NCBI GenBank assembly: GCA_029641185.1
Contig: JAPWGK010000019.1
Coordinates: 682,001 to 746,000, forward strand
DNA length: 64,000 nt
Direction: 5' to 3'
Source: Pseudofabraea citricarpa
Taxonomy: Eukaryota; Ascomycota; Leotiomycetes; Helotiales; Dermateaceae
The position numbers and the translations under genes were made by a program. A model generated the notes under the pieces. The model ran no database searches and was not told the DNA's origin. It saw only the letters and a list, made by a program, of their open reading frames with translations. Below, one piece after another: positions 34,634-46,188 of the stretch (positions within the stretch are counted from its first letter, which is position 1; every line of letters starts with the position of its first letter).

Positions 34634-37497
34634 TCACGCTCCCCTTTTACCTCTGAAGAAACCACCCAAAGCACCCATCAACATTCCAAAGTTCTTCTCT
34701 CCAGCATCGGCCACTAAGCCCTCCCTAATCCATCCCGGTAGCTTTGACTTGATTCTCTCATTCCCAAACCGCTTATCAACCATCACGATAGCTGCATAAT
34801 CCTCTCGGTGTCTAATTGCTCTCCCCACGCTCTGGTTGACTGCCCTCATGCAAGCATTCTCATAGTATTCTCTGCCGGCATCTTTAGCTTTTCTCTCTAT
34901 ATCTCCCTTGCTTAGTCCTCCATCTGTCGACAAGCGTATTGATGTACTTGATTCGATATATTCGATTTTAGCTTTCCATTCTGCAGATTGGGCATTGGGG
35001 AACGGCAAGCCAACGATAACTACAGCTCGCCCAAGGCGGTCTGAGAAGTTGATTCCTTCTGACATTTTGCCTCCCACAACACTGAAGAGAAGACCTCCCT
35101 TGCCACTGTCAATCGCCTTGGCGTATTCAGATAGAACACTATCCACGCTTTCTTCTTTGCTTTCTCGAAAAAGTGCTTTCTTGGCCGAGAGGCGTGTCCA
35201 TATTGAGGGCTGCGATGGAGACTGCTCAATAGACCAACGAGTGATTATCGTATGGAGATAGCTGTAAGACGGAAAAAACACCACGACGCCATCTGGTACA
35301 ATAGTACACATATTCAACAGGGCTCGGCCTAATTCGTCGATCATCTGTACATCTCCCCTCCTCTTGAAATTAAATTCAAACTCTGTGCCTCCTGGACCCT
35401 TGCTCAAATTCCAAGCCATGAGATTGCTCTTTGGGATAACATGCCCGCAACTTAAAGTTGTTATTTGTGATGCAGCTAGATATGGGAAGAGGTGTGAAGT
35501 ATAGTCAGCCATTGGTGACATGGTACCACCGGCAAGAATCACTGCTCGTGCTTCTGAAACAATCTCTTGGAAGGAAGTCGAGGGATCCAGAAGCTGGAAC
35601 TTCAAAGAAATATCGCCGGGTTCGGCTGATGACTTTGCGAAGAATAAACGACCCTCGGAAGTAGGATGGGTAAGAGCTGACAGCAGGGAAGATATATGGT
35701 GTAGCACGGGTGTTGCAGACTGAGGCTTGGCGCTAGAGGGTAGAGCTTCTGAGGAAACGTAAATGGTGTAAGATTCTACCTTTCGTGCTAGTTTACTCTC
35801 TTGAAGATATTTGATAAGCTTGAATAGATTTATCTGGTCGACGCCTTTGCCAGCAAGGAGCTCTTTCTCATTCACGGTCCCATCCGCCCTCTTGCTAGAT
35901 ATTAGCAATAACCTTCTGCTGGCATCGATAGCACTTACAGGTTCTGCTAGTTTCCCTTCCAGATAGCCCGAGAGAGAATCTATGACTCTTACTACCTGGG
36001 CGATATAAACCCTATTCTGGCCTTTCAATCGGTTCCGGAACTTCTGTAGATAGCCTCCTAAGTGACCTCTTGCCTTTTTCAATTGTTTTAAAGAAACATC
36101 GACGCTGTGTATTCCTGCTATTGCATCCATCAAATTGTGAGCCTCGTCAATGATCACGACATGGCCTTTCAGACTTAAACCGAGGGCCTCTCTCGCAGAT
36201 TTCTGTAGCAGTAGTGGATAGGGTAAAGTCACGATCTCGGCAGGCTTTATTGCTGCTCTGGATGCGTAATATGGACATATGGCTATCTCTTTTCCCAATG
36301 ATCCCATATCCTCTATATCACGCAGTGTAGCAAGCGTATGGTCGCGGAAGGAATTGACAAGAGGCTCATTGTCTTTGTTAGGAAGAAAAACACATTTGTG
36401 ATCTTGGGCTGTACTTGGCTGCTGAAGCTCCAAGCACTTTTCGTTAATTCCCGTTACTGAATTTAGTTTGTTGACAGAAGGATTAATACAAAGATTTTTG
36501 CGTGACCCAAGGGTGAGATGCTTCAGGTCTTCCATGACAACCTCCGTGGCTGGTTCTTCTGGAGGAAACGCAGATGGGAAGTTGACACGGCGAAGCTCGT
36601 TGATGAATTGGGTGAGTTGAGAGTGTGTCCGAGAGCAGTAGAAGACCTGCTACATCAGACGTTGAACATGAAAATCAATATGCAGCATACCTTGATCTCA
36701 TCCTCAGCCTCTAAATCATCCTCTTTACCTGCACCTATCGACATTCCAAGCTTCTCCATCAGCTTCAGGGTCGCGGAGGAGAGACCGGTGGAAGAGTCTG
36801 CCATGTGTTCTTCATCACTGTTATAATCCTCCAGCACAAACTGCTCCTCATCATCTTTGCAATCATGTTTTTGATTTCCATCAACTCGTCGCTTCTTGTG
36901 AGCCGTCTCGCCTTTTAGATACTTTTCTCGTTGACTCTTCTCTTTTGCGCGTATTCTCGCCAGCCTTGCCTCCAGATCTTCACGATGACGCAGCAATTCT
37001 CTCTTCTTCCTGGCTCTCGATTGCTCGACAATCCAGTCTGGTTCATCTGAAGCTACTCTTCCTTAGTCACAAGTTTGATTGGCAATTTGATTCTCCGTAC
37101 CATTTTGGTCCCAGTTGAGTCCTTCCTCAAAGGTCTCGCGCTTGTGATCGCGAAGCCAAGTTAGAGATCCACAGATGAGACTCAATGACTTTCCCTGGTC
37201 AATGGTCAGTATTTGGAAATGAAAATTAAACCCCAACACGCAAACAAATGTTGAGATGAACCATGATCTAATCGGGATATACATGGTTGATGGATCTGCC
37301 GAGGACCGAATGGAAAGCACACCTACAGTACCGGTTGGACTCTCAAGAATACCTACCTTGCCATCTTGGAGCACTTGGTAAACAGTGTGCATGAAGGTCT
37401 CCTGGATGGCATAGGGAGTGTAGGGATGATGGAAGTCTTTATCCTGTTCGCTCACATGGCTGTCCTGATTCAGCTGGGCTGCGATGGTTTCCGGCAT
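34634..37497 (-). CDS. chl1: CHL1/DDX11-type Fe-S DNA helicase
   Basis: Four exons: 37497-37327, 37194-37101, 37052-36691 and 36649-34634, giving 880 residues (yeast Chl1 is 861). It is a superfamily 2 XPD-like 5'-3' helicase that supports sister-chromatid cohesion during replication. The Q-motif region (HPYTPYAIQETFM) is followed by Walker A SPTGTGKSLS, which is cut by the first intron between T and G. The Fe-S cluster cysteines are C263, C281, C295 and C334. The DEAH box (VVIIDEAHNL) lies near 378-383. Motif VI reads QSVGRAIRHREDYA. The insertion between motifs Ia and II and the overall layout favour CHL1 over RAD3 or FANCJ. Introns are 132, 48 and 41 nt; 41 nt is the shortest in this window. 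Confidence 0.94.
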
Positions 37498-37583
37498 GAC
37501 GATGTTGCAAGCCCCCCTGTTGACGGAGATCAGATCTGGTTCAATGGTTCAACCGTTCAATAGACTTGGACGCCAAGGATGTC

Positions 37584-37618
37584 TGGCAGGTGGCAGGTGG
37601 CAGGTGGCAGGTGGCAGG
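37584..37618. repeat. 7-bp tandem repeat (TGGCAGG), five copies
   Basis: Five head-to-tail perfect copies of TGGCAGG, about 90 bases upstream of the CHL1 start codon. Confidence 0.9.
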
Positions 37619-38366
37619 TCGCTGTTCAGCTCTCGTGGCCAGGGGCGGAGGCTGAGGGGTGCTGTTCTTTGCTTCCGGTACCGTACAAATGTTCAAAACC
37701 TTCCTCGAAGAGAAGAAGTCTGGGCTGTTCGTTGCGCCGGAAGCAACAGCACTGGACAGTAGAGTTGTCTATCGCATTTCTGGCCGGATAGCCGTCATCT
37801 GTCTATCAAGGCTTGTGATGTTGCATTGTCTCAGGTGTGAATCCCGTTCGAGATGTTGGTCTATTGTTTGCCCATGCGAGCCTTGGATACAGCAGTACTG
37901 CGTAGATCGTCGTTGGTCGGGTCACATCCGAGTGCCGCACCCGTTGCGAACAAGGACTTCTTTGTGAGCAGAAAAAAGGGGTTCAGACGAGCCAAGACGC
38001 GTGTAGAGCAACAACTTTAGCAATCTCTCATTTCGGGGTGGAACTGGCAAACAAGATGATCCAGGTTTCCGCCCACAAAACGACTCAGCCCCTCGTTGTT
38101 TGCCGTGGGTAAGTGCTGTGCTGGGGTCCGTGAGAAGCAGAGAAGTCGGGTCGGAAAACTAAATAAAGATTGTAATGAAAGTGACTTCTGGTGACGTTGG
38201 TGTTGGCGTTGGTGTTGGGGAGATGGGGAGTTGAGTTTATACCTGGCCAGTATCTTCTTTGTTCTTTGTTTCTCTCTGACTCTCTCCGTCTCTCTCCGTC
38301 TCTTTCTGTTTCTCCCCCTCTCTCTCTCGTCTCTATAAAAATACACTTCTCAGATCTCCCGTACTG

Positions 38367-38393
38367 TACCTACCTACCTACCTACCTACCTAC
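38367..38393. repeat. TACC microsatellite
   Basis: Six perfect TACC units plus a partial one, about 80 bases upstream of the SKT5 start codon, probably in its promoter or leader. Confidence 0.9.
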
Positions 38394-38475
38394 GTTCCTA
38401 AAGTAGAACTACCGGTACCCGATGTTTACGGCATCCGACTGACGAGATCACCCCTCAACGCGAAACTCTTCCCAT

Positions 38476-41400
38476 ATGTCCTATCAAGCGGGACCCCGCT
38501 ATTCTTCGCAGACGCAAACGCGGATAGCAAGCCATCACTCCCAGGGCCATCGCCAACATCCCCAAAACAACCACCAATCTGCTCAATACGGTACAGCCCC
38601 CATTTCTTACTTGCGTTAGGTTGTTAGTTCTGGCGGTTGGCCTTCGCACGCCCGGCAGGCTGTTCAGGTACAAGCCACACAGCGCGCAGCACGCAGCTCA
38701 CGCAGCTGGGCAAAACAAGAATGCATATGCGAAAAAGCATAGCGTAGCGTATTCTATGCGATCCTTCGAAGCCGGAGCCGTTGCCTCAACTATCTACTCA
38801 TTCCTATAAAGACGTGCACCATGCCTCTGAAGGAAAAAACCCCTTCCTCTCCGTTTGCAGTTTTTGCGACGGAAGCCTCTTCATCGCTGTTCCAGTTCCT
38901 AGCGATCCTGGCTAATACTAATACCTGTTGTAGATCAGCGCCAATACGTCAGCCAACAGCCGCACCTAAACCAGCACCAACACCACCAGTTGCATGGGCA
39001 GACCCCTCGATATAACATGAGCGGCCAGGACTATTCTCATCCCAAGTTGGGAGCAACTTTCTATCCCGGTGGCCACGACGATTTCCTCATGCCTGAACTA
39101 GTTTCGCCTTCCCCTCAGAGGTACGTTGGTTGTGTCCGGCGCATAGATGCCCTGTAACAGGCGCCCCAAAGAGACTAATGATAGCAGGATCATGCCCGAG
39201 GTGCCCTCCAACATGCAAGAGAACCTGGCGAACCTGGAGCTCGAAGCTCGCAATCCGCAAAACCGCATCAACGCCGGAGCTACACCGTCACAATACTTGC
39301 AAGCGCGAGGAGGTACACCAGCAGAGCAACCTCAGTTTACCGCAAGCTACGACCATACGAATGCCTCAGCATATCAGAACCTAAACAGAGGTTCTCAGCA
39401 ATACGTCCGTCCACAGCATCCCCCTGAATCACCCAATTTCTCGCCATTTCCAAGACCCCGAAATGCCGGTGCAAATGTACCGCTCTCCGATGACGACAAG
39501 GAGGAGGTTCTTGAAAGAGCACGGCCACAGGTTCTGAAATCGAGTGACCCAGAAATGCAGCTTGCGTGGGCACAGGATGCGCTAGCCTGGGTAGAAGTTG
39601 CAAGCCAGAACAATGCGAGGTTGGTGGAGGGTGGCCAAACAGCAAGACCTGCGACGCCAAAAATCGAGCACGGATTGAGAGTTGATGCAATCAATATTGT
39701 GTCGTTCTTGGCTGAGCAACAGCACCCCAAAGCCGAATTTATTAAGGCAATGTGGCTAGAGTTTGGCAAATTCGGATATCGCGTGGACAAGAAAGAAGCG
39801 TTCTTGGGATATCGCAGAGCTGCAGACAAAGGTTACGCTAGAGCGGAATACCGGATAGGAATGCAGTATGAGACTACAAACGATGCACAAAAAGCAGTCA
39901 AACACTACAATATTGGTGTTTCGTTGAAAGATTCCGCATCAAGCTACCGACTCGGCATGATGACTCTTCTTGGACAACACAATCAGCCTCAGGACTACCA
40001 ACAAGGCTTGGAACTCATACGATTTGCGGCGGATACTGCTGATGAGAATGCACCACAGGGTGCCTATGTTTACGGCATGCTTCTTGCACGGGAGTTGCCA
40101 AATATGGATGTTCCTGAAGCTTACTTACCTTTCGATACCAACAAGGCCAAGCTTTATATCGAGAAAGCCGCTTACCTCGGATTCGCAAAGGCACAGTTCA
40201 AGATGGCTCAAGCATATGAGCTTTGCCAACTGGGGTGCGAATTTGAGCCAGCATTGTCTCTACACTATAATGCTTTAGCTGCGCGACAAGGCGAGGCTGA
40301 AGCAGACATGTCAATCAGCAAATGGTTTCTATGCGGACAAGAAGGTATCTTTGAGAAGAACGAAGAGCTGGCTTTCACCTACGCAAAGAGAGCTGCCCAG
40401 ACCAAGCTGCCCACAGCTGAATTTGCAATGGGATATTTCTACGAAATCGGAATGTACGTGCCTACGGATTTGAGAGAGGCTCTGAATTGGTACCACAAGG
40501 CCGCAGACCATGGAAACAAAGATGCTCTTGTACGAATTGAAAGCATAAGCCAAAACCACACCTTGTCAAAGACCGACCACGAACAAGTAGCAATCTCGAG
40601 AATCAAGTCACAACACGGCTCTATGCGTGGGAAGAGACCTGATAGACTCAAGCAGCGGGGGGCCCCATTGCCAGCAATGGCGGAGGAGCGAATCGATATG
40701 CCACCAGAGCAGCGAGACTCTTATGTCAAACCTCAAAATACTGCCCCTCCAACGGCAAGACCGGCCTCTGTGGCACCCTATCCAGAGGATGATATGGCTT
40801 TTAGTCGTGGTGGTGCTCAACCACCCCTTTCTCCTTATTATAACCCTGCCGTACGAGCTTCTTCCGGCGTGGGACCCCCGATTGCCGATCGACCATCTTC
40901 GGCTTTTGGTATCAGACCTCCCGCTCATTCCAATACAGCTCCATATCCTCCGAATACTCTGCATCCAGCCGGACAGCCTATGCGACCAGCAACCAGCCAG
41001 GGAAATATGCATCCTCAAGCAGGACGTGGCGTTCCACCCGCAAATCGCGTTGCTTCGCCTAACTGGGAACCACAGATGCAGAACAATAACAGAAATACGC
41101 TTCCTAACCGACCAACAAACTTTGAACAAGGCCCTGCACCAGCAGCTGGAAGAATGCAGAAGCCACTACCTGGAAACATGAACAAGCCTCAGCCACCTAT
41201 GCCATCTCCTCAGGGCTATGGTGTTGATGCGCCAGGCCGCAAGCCAGTCGCAGATCCACGCTACTCTAGCCAACCTCCACCCCAGATCAACACTCCTGCA
41301 TATGATGGTAGAACCAGCGCTGCTTCTAGTCGCCCTCCAAGCTCCGTAGCCTCACCTCAGCAGCTTCAAAGCCCTCCTCCTCGCTTTGATAGTGCGCAGA

Positions 41401-41633
41401 GCCAAAGACAAGAACCTAGCAGAGCTAGTCAGCGACCCGCCCAGCCAGGACAGGCTGGAAAGCCAGCTGGTGTAGCAAGTAGTGCAGCTAGCACCGCCAG
41501 CAAGCCTAGCAAAGGTCCAATGACCTTCGAGGAGATGGGAATCCCACCATCAAAGAATGAGGGTGATTGTGTAAGTTCAGATACTCAAGCTGGAATATCG
41601 TTTTTTACTGACACGAACTAGATTGTGATGTAA
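38476..41633 (+). CDS. skt5: Chitin synthase activator Skt5/Chs4 (Sel1 repeats, CaaX)
   Basis: Four exons: 38476-38590, 38934-39120, 39188-41570 and 41622-41633, giving 898 residues. The N-terminus is Gln/His-rich and disordered. Sel1-like repeats fill about residues 280-555 (AEYRIGMQYETTNDAQKAVKHY, AKAQFKMAQAYELCQLG, PTAEFAMGYFYEIGMYVPTDL). A Pro/Ala/Arg-rich tail follows. The protein ends GDCIVM, a CaaX box, as in yeast Skt5, which is farnesylated and recruits chitin synthase III to the plasma membrane at sites of growth. The last exon encodes only Ile-Val-Met-stop. The first intron is long (343 nt, ending TACTAATACCTGTTGTAG); the others are 67 and 51 nt. The start begins MSYQAGPRYSSQ. The frame is restored at every junction, which supports the model. 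Confidence 0.92.
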
Positions 41634-42584
41634 CGAATTAATGATCAGCATGGATGGGCAGGTATGGCATGGTAAATCTACCACATGTGGGGAAGTTGTA
41701 CTCCGACAAGTAAACGGTGGTGTAGCGAGCGGGCAAGCATAAAATGGCGTTTAGATATGACATGGCGTTGAGAAACGAGGAAAATATACTTCTTGGTAGA
41801 AATGATACCCGATTTTAATTCTGTCTGTCGGCCCTTCATGTTCTAGAGTGCGGGCTGGTATTTTTAAGTGAAATGAATTCGGGGTGGGCTCTCGGTTTCC
41901 CGGTAGACAGCTGACAGCGGGTTCAGTTGTTGATGCCTGCTTGCCTCCTCTTTCGAGTGACGGGACTTTTTCATTCCCACTTCTTGTCCAGCACGCCGAG
42001 ACTGAATCCAAAACCCCATTTAAGCTTACCTACCTAGTTAGTTAAAAGATCCCCTCTATCACTCACTACCCGCCCGGAGACGGCCTTGAGATAGAGGTAT
42101 GGCCCTCAGTGAGAGGGCCATACCTCTGCAGTCTTCCTTCCCGTATAGGCAGCACTTCGCTTACTTGGATTCTATGCTAGGTGAGGCGAGCTCAGTCTTT
42201 TCACACAAGGCACTCACTACTGGGGTTCTTTTGCCAATTCTCGTGTCGTCTGCTTAACAAGTCCTTTCAGTAGGTAGAAAGGAAGCCAGCTACTAAGGCG
42301 ATTGACCAGCTTCGCATGCTATGTGTGTGGTTCTATCCGACTGAGGTGAAGTGCCATTTATGGGTGCAACGACAACAGACAACAGACAACGAGACTTCCC
42401 TTCTTGCCCAGTCCACACCAGCCCACCCCACAGGACATCAACGCAGCACTTCTGGTTCTGGTTCTTACACACACACATACATATATACGTATACATATAT
42501 CATTCTTTCTTCTTCATCTCTCCGACGCTCACTTGATCTCGTTCTTGGCTAGCAGGGTAGGATAGCCAACGCGCATAAAGCAAC
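41634..42584. other. Intergenic with a perfect 15-bp hairpin
   Basis: 951 bases between SKT5 and the HOP2-like gene, which points away. It contains a strong inverted repeat at 42093-42127. The 3' half should be the HOP2-like promoter. No gene is convincing. Confidence 0.55.
42093..42127. repeat. Perfect inverted repeat, 15-bp arms, 5-nt loop
   Basis: Arms 42093-42107 (AGAGGTATGGCCCTC) and 42113-42127 are exact reverse complements, separated by AGTGA. It lies about 460 bases beyond the SKT5 stop and 460 upstream of the next start. Confidence 0.95.
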
Positions 42585-44124
42585 ATGCCAGACCTCTTAC
42601 AGACAGATATCCCTGCAACAGCCGCAGCTGCAGCCAAACCCGCCAAACCAGCCAGAGCAGGGCGGAAACCTAAACGCAAAGCTTCTGAAGTGACTATTGA
42701 GAATGAGAGTGTCGACAGCCACGAAGGCGCGCAGCAGACTCTGATGCCAGGTACGCCAGTGAAGAAAGCGAAGACGACGACGACGAGGGAAAAGAAGGAG
42801 AAGGCTACTAAGGACAAGAGAGAGAAAGAGAAAGCACTGCAGGTCAAAGCCGAGAAAGGCGATGAACCGTTCGTGGGAGCGAGTATCGATGTTGAAACAC
42901 TACCCTTCAGCAGAGCTGTGACTACCACTGGAACAGCGACTGCGAAAGCAGCCGAGATGAATATCTATGATTCGCCTCTTGATGCTGCTATACCTGACGG
43001 GTCCGATCAGGCGTTCGATCTGGATGATGCAGCACCTGCAGAGGAAGATGGCGAGTTCGACCCTGAAGATATGAATCTGGCTGACGGTGCCGATTGCAAA
43101 GCTGGTCCGACGCCGGTGCCGATGCCCAAGATCAAGTCTGAGCCCAAGGCAAAACCTACCAAGGCAAGAGCAACCAAGGCCCGAGCAGCGGAAAAACCAA
43201 AGGTAGAAAAGGTTGTCAAGATCAAGACGGAGAAAGGCAAGACGACGACTAAAGAACTCAAGGATACTGCTGTTGCGAAGGTTGTGCCGAAGGAGAAAAA
43301 AGATAAGGTCGAGGCCGTCACTGGCGATGCTGCTGTCAAGTTGCTCCTGGACTACTTGACGCAGCAGAACAGGCCTTATAATGGAACCGACATCATCACA
43401 AACTTGCACGGCAAGGTTGGTGGCGTGGAACTCTTCATCTTTTTAGTGCTATTGACATGCTGACATGGTGCAGGTTAAGAAGACTCTGGCGGATAAGCTA
43501 CTCCAGGAGATGGCTGCCAACGGCCAGATCATGGGAAAGCACACCGGCAAGACGTGGATCTTCTGGTGTGTTCAGGTATGCTTCAACCGTTCACATCCAT
43601 CTTTGTTTAATATTTCTTATGATGCTTACAAGCTTTCTCAATTTCTCACTTGCTGACTATGTAAATGACAGAAAGCGGAAGATGCCGCCAACCCAGAGGA
43701 ACTTGCAGTCCTGGATACAACTGTAACCCAACTTCGCGAAGCCATTCCAAGCTTGAAGACCACAACCAAGAATCTCAGCACACAGCTCCAAGCTTTGAAA
43801 TCCATGCCGACCATGTCCGAACTGCGGCTCCGTATCGAATCACTCGAAGCCGATAGGAAGGTGAAGCAAGAGAAACTACAAGCTTTCAGAGAGGGAAAAG
43901 TGAAAAAGATTGAGAAAACCGAGATGGAACGCGTCGAAATGGAATGGACATATTGGAGCAAGAAAGCTGTCAAGAGGAAGAGATGCTTCGAGGATATCGA
44001 GTACGAGTTGTTGGCTGGCATGAGCAAGGAGGAAATCTGGGACAAGTATGATCGGAACCTGGCCACTAAACGAGCGCTTCAACTAATGGTGAGCAGGGCG
44101 GGCATTGAGGATGAGGATGACTGA
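42585..44124 (+). CDS. hop2: HOP2/TBPIP-type homologous-pairing protein with long N-terminal extension
   Basis: Three exons: 42585-43415, 43474-43575 and 43672-44124, giving 461 residues, about twice the usual 200-230 for Hop2. The winged-helix domain (GDAAVKLLLDYLTQQNRPYNGTD, VKKTLADKLLQEMAANG, GKTWIFW) occupies about 250-310 and is split by both introns exactly as a single domain should be. A leucine-rich coiled coil follows (TVTQLREAIPSLKTTTKNLSTQL). The C-terminal TBPIP block ends with WSKKAVKRKRCFEDIEYELLAGMSKEEIWDKYD. With Mnd1, Hop2 promotes Dmc1/Rad51 strand exchange in meiosis. The first 245 residues are Ala/Lys/Glu-rich and basic with several KxEK and KPTKARA blocks, and match nothing I recognise. 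They are in one open frame with the conserved part. Intron lengths are 58 and 96 nt. Confidence 0.88.
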
Positions 44125-46153
44125 ATAGACGAGGATGCATTGGACAGAGCTGTCTCTTATTTTTGCCTTGAACTTGCTGCATCTAAGACGGATTTAAGAG
44201 GACTTATACCCGCTAGCTATTTTTATTTCTTGAGGGGATGGAAGACGGATTCGTTGCTATCTCTTGGTATGGAGGGACCAGTCGCTATCTACATGTAAAC
44301 AATCACGCAGCCATCTTCCGCAGCTACAATCAAAACATTTGCACCTTGCAAGTTCGTACGAGGCCAGAAGCAGAAATGGAGAAGGAAGATCAGGATGGAC
44401 AGAGCAGAGTGGCAACACCTCAGACGCCAACTTGACTTTGATAACGCGTGAGATGATGTGGGGGTTACGAGTTTGGGCTACGACTACGACTTTCGTACAC
44501 TCGCAGTAAGTAGGAGCTAAGCGACTGTGGCTACACGAGACATCGCTTCGTCATATCACGAAATGCGGGGGAGAGGAAAAGTCCGACGGCAGGGCAGGCA
44601 AGGTAAGGTATTTCCAATCGAGAGTTTTCTCCGATTCTTCCGGCTCTGTGGATCTCGTGCAATGCGAGAGGGAGCTGGGGACGAGGCGGCATAGGAGAAG
44701 AGAGAGGGAGAGGGAGAAGGGAGAAGGAGAGCTGAATAATTCATCGAGCCCGCCAGCCCGCCAGCCCACCAGCCCCGCCAACCCGGCAGACCGCTTGGTG
44801 ATATCATGGAAATGACCAAAGGGGAAACCCAAGCATTGCTGACTAGCAATGTTTCAGGCTGAGATGCTGCATCTGTCGACGATGAGGACGACGAGGCTGG
44901 CACGCTGGCCGTGTCATATGATCTCGTGGAGAGGGAAGCAGTTCAGGCAAGGAGTCGAGAGAGTCGAGAGGAGATCGGATGATACCGGAATAGAGAGAGA
45001 GAGGGCGAAGAGAAGAAGTAGATGTGCGAACGCTGTAGGTAGGGTAGGTAGGTAGGTATGTAGCAAGCCGAACATGTACAGGATTCCTGTGAAGCAGCTA
45101 CCCGTCAATAGATAGATAGATGTATGTATGTGCCTCCCCTGGCCTGGCCAGGCCGACCTGGATCTCGTTCAGTCGAGAGGCGATATCGTGACAGAATGAC
45201 ACCCCCCCACCAAGAGGATCCTGATGGGAATGTGATCAGGTTTTCTGGGTGCAGCATGGGTGTCTTAGAAATCCAGCAGCGTCCGCAACTCTGCTTTCTT
45301 CAGGCCATCATCCATGTGAAACAGGACACCCTCTGCGAAGCTGAAACGGGGGGCGCGAGAAGCACACGTCGAGCTGGATGAGGTCTCGCCTCGTCTCGCG
45401 CATGATCACGCTGAGGTCTGGGTCGAAGCAGGTGATAAGGTGTGATGTGATGTGTGAGGAGGAAAAGGATGATGATGGAGGGGGTGTATATGGTAAGAGA
45501 CGCAAGTCATGTCTCTGAAGACGAGAGCTTGTCGACGGAGTGCGCCATCTGGCTCTCGGGCCGTCTCGTGATCTCGAGCTGCCGAGCTACTGTAGAACTA
45601 CAAGGTATTGAGCTGTTGAGCTATTGAGCTTTCTCCGCCTTTTCTTCATGGCATTATCTTGGTCTCGTTCGTCCACAGCGCTGCAGGTAATTGTCATTGG
45701 GTGCGTGGGTGCGTGGGTGCGTGGGTGGCCGCCTGCTGCAGCCACATAGGGGTCCTGGTCCAGTAGGAGGAGGAGGAGGAGGAGGAAGTGAGAAGGAGGA
45801 GAGGGAGAGAGATGCTATGCTGTAAGGAGAGAGGCTGGGCAACATGGCAATCTAGTATAGCGAGAGAGGGTATTCTTCTGCAGCTCAGCTCGTGGTCCAT
45901 TTATTATTGTATGGCTCATCCGCAACCCCCAATAGCTTCTTTCTACAATCCAGCAATGAGCACAGTGCAGTACTATACCATTTAACACGCAAGGTTCGGC
46001 TGGCTGACTACTACTGTACTGACTGATGATCTCCCGACTGCAGTCTTTTAGGCGCGTCTTGCGCAAGAACAGCCTTTAGAGTTACTTACTTTGCCTGCTT
46101 ACCTTGTCGTCCGGCTTCTAGCGCCGAGCTCAGACGGACAATTCACCGCCTCA

Positions 46154-46188
<35 letters not shown>

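Larger units (their letters stand above)
37498..38475. promoter_or_regulatory. Divergent upstream region CHL1 / SKT5
   Basis: 978 bases between divergent start codons. It holds a 7-bp tandem repeat (37584-37618), an ACGCGT hexamer (37997-38002), a pyrimidine-rich tract (about 38270-38335) and a TACC microsatellite (38367-38393). No gene is convincing here. Confidence 0.5.

Noticed and set aside
37584..37618. Tandem repeat considered as a CRISPR-like array
   Set aside because: Units are 7 bp and contiguous with no spacers, and the genome is eukaryotic; it is a simple tandem repeat.
38821..39015. Small plus-strand frame inside the first SKT5 intron
   Set aside because: It is out of frame with the SKT5 exon it overlaps, and the exon reading (DQRQYVSQQPHLNQHQHHQ) fits the Gln/His-rich SKT5 N-terminus.
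42093..42127. Hairpin considered as a bacterial-type terminator
   Set aside because: There is no T run after the stem and the region is nuclear fungal DNA.
42900..43409. Minus-strand frame of 169 codons within the HOP2 gene
   Set aside because: It is antisense to the Lys/Ala-rich HOP2 extension; its Arg/Leu-rich composition is what complementary coding sequence produces.
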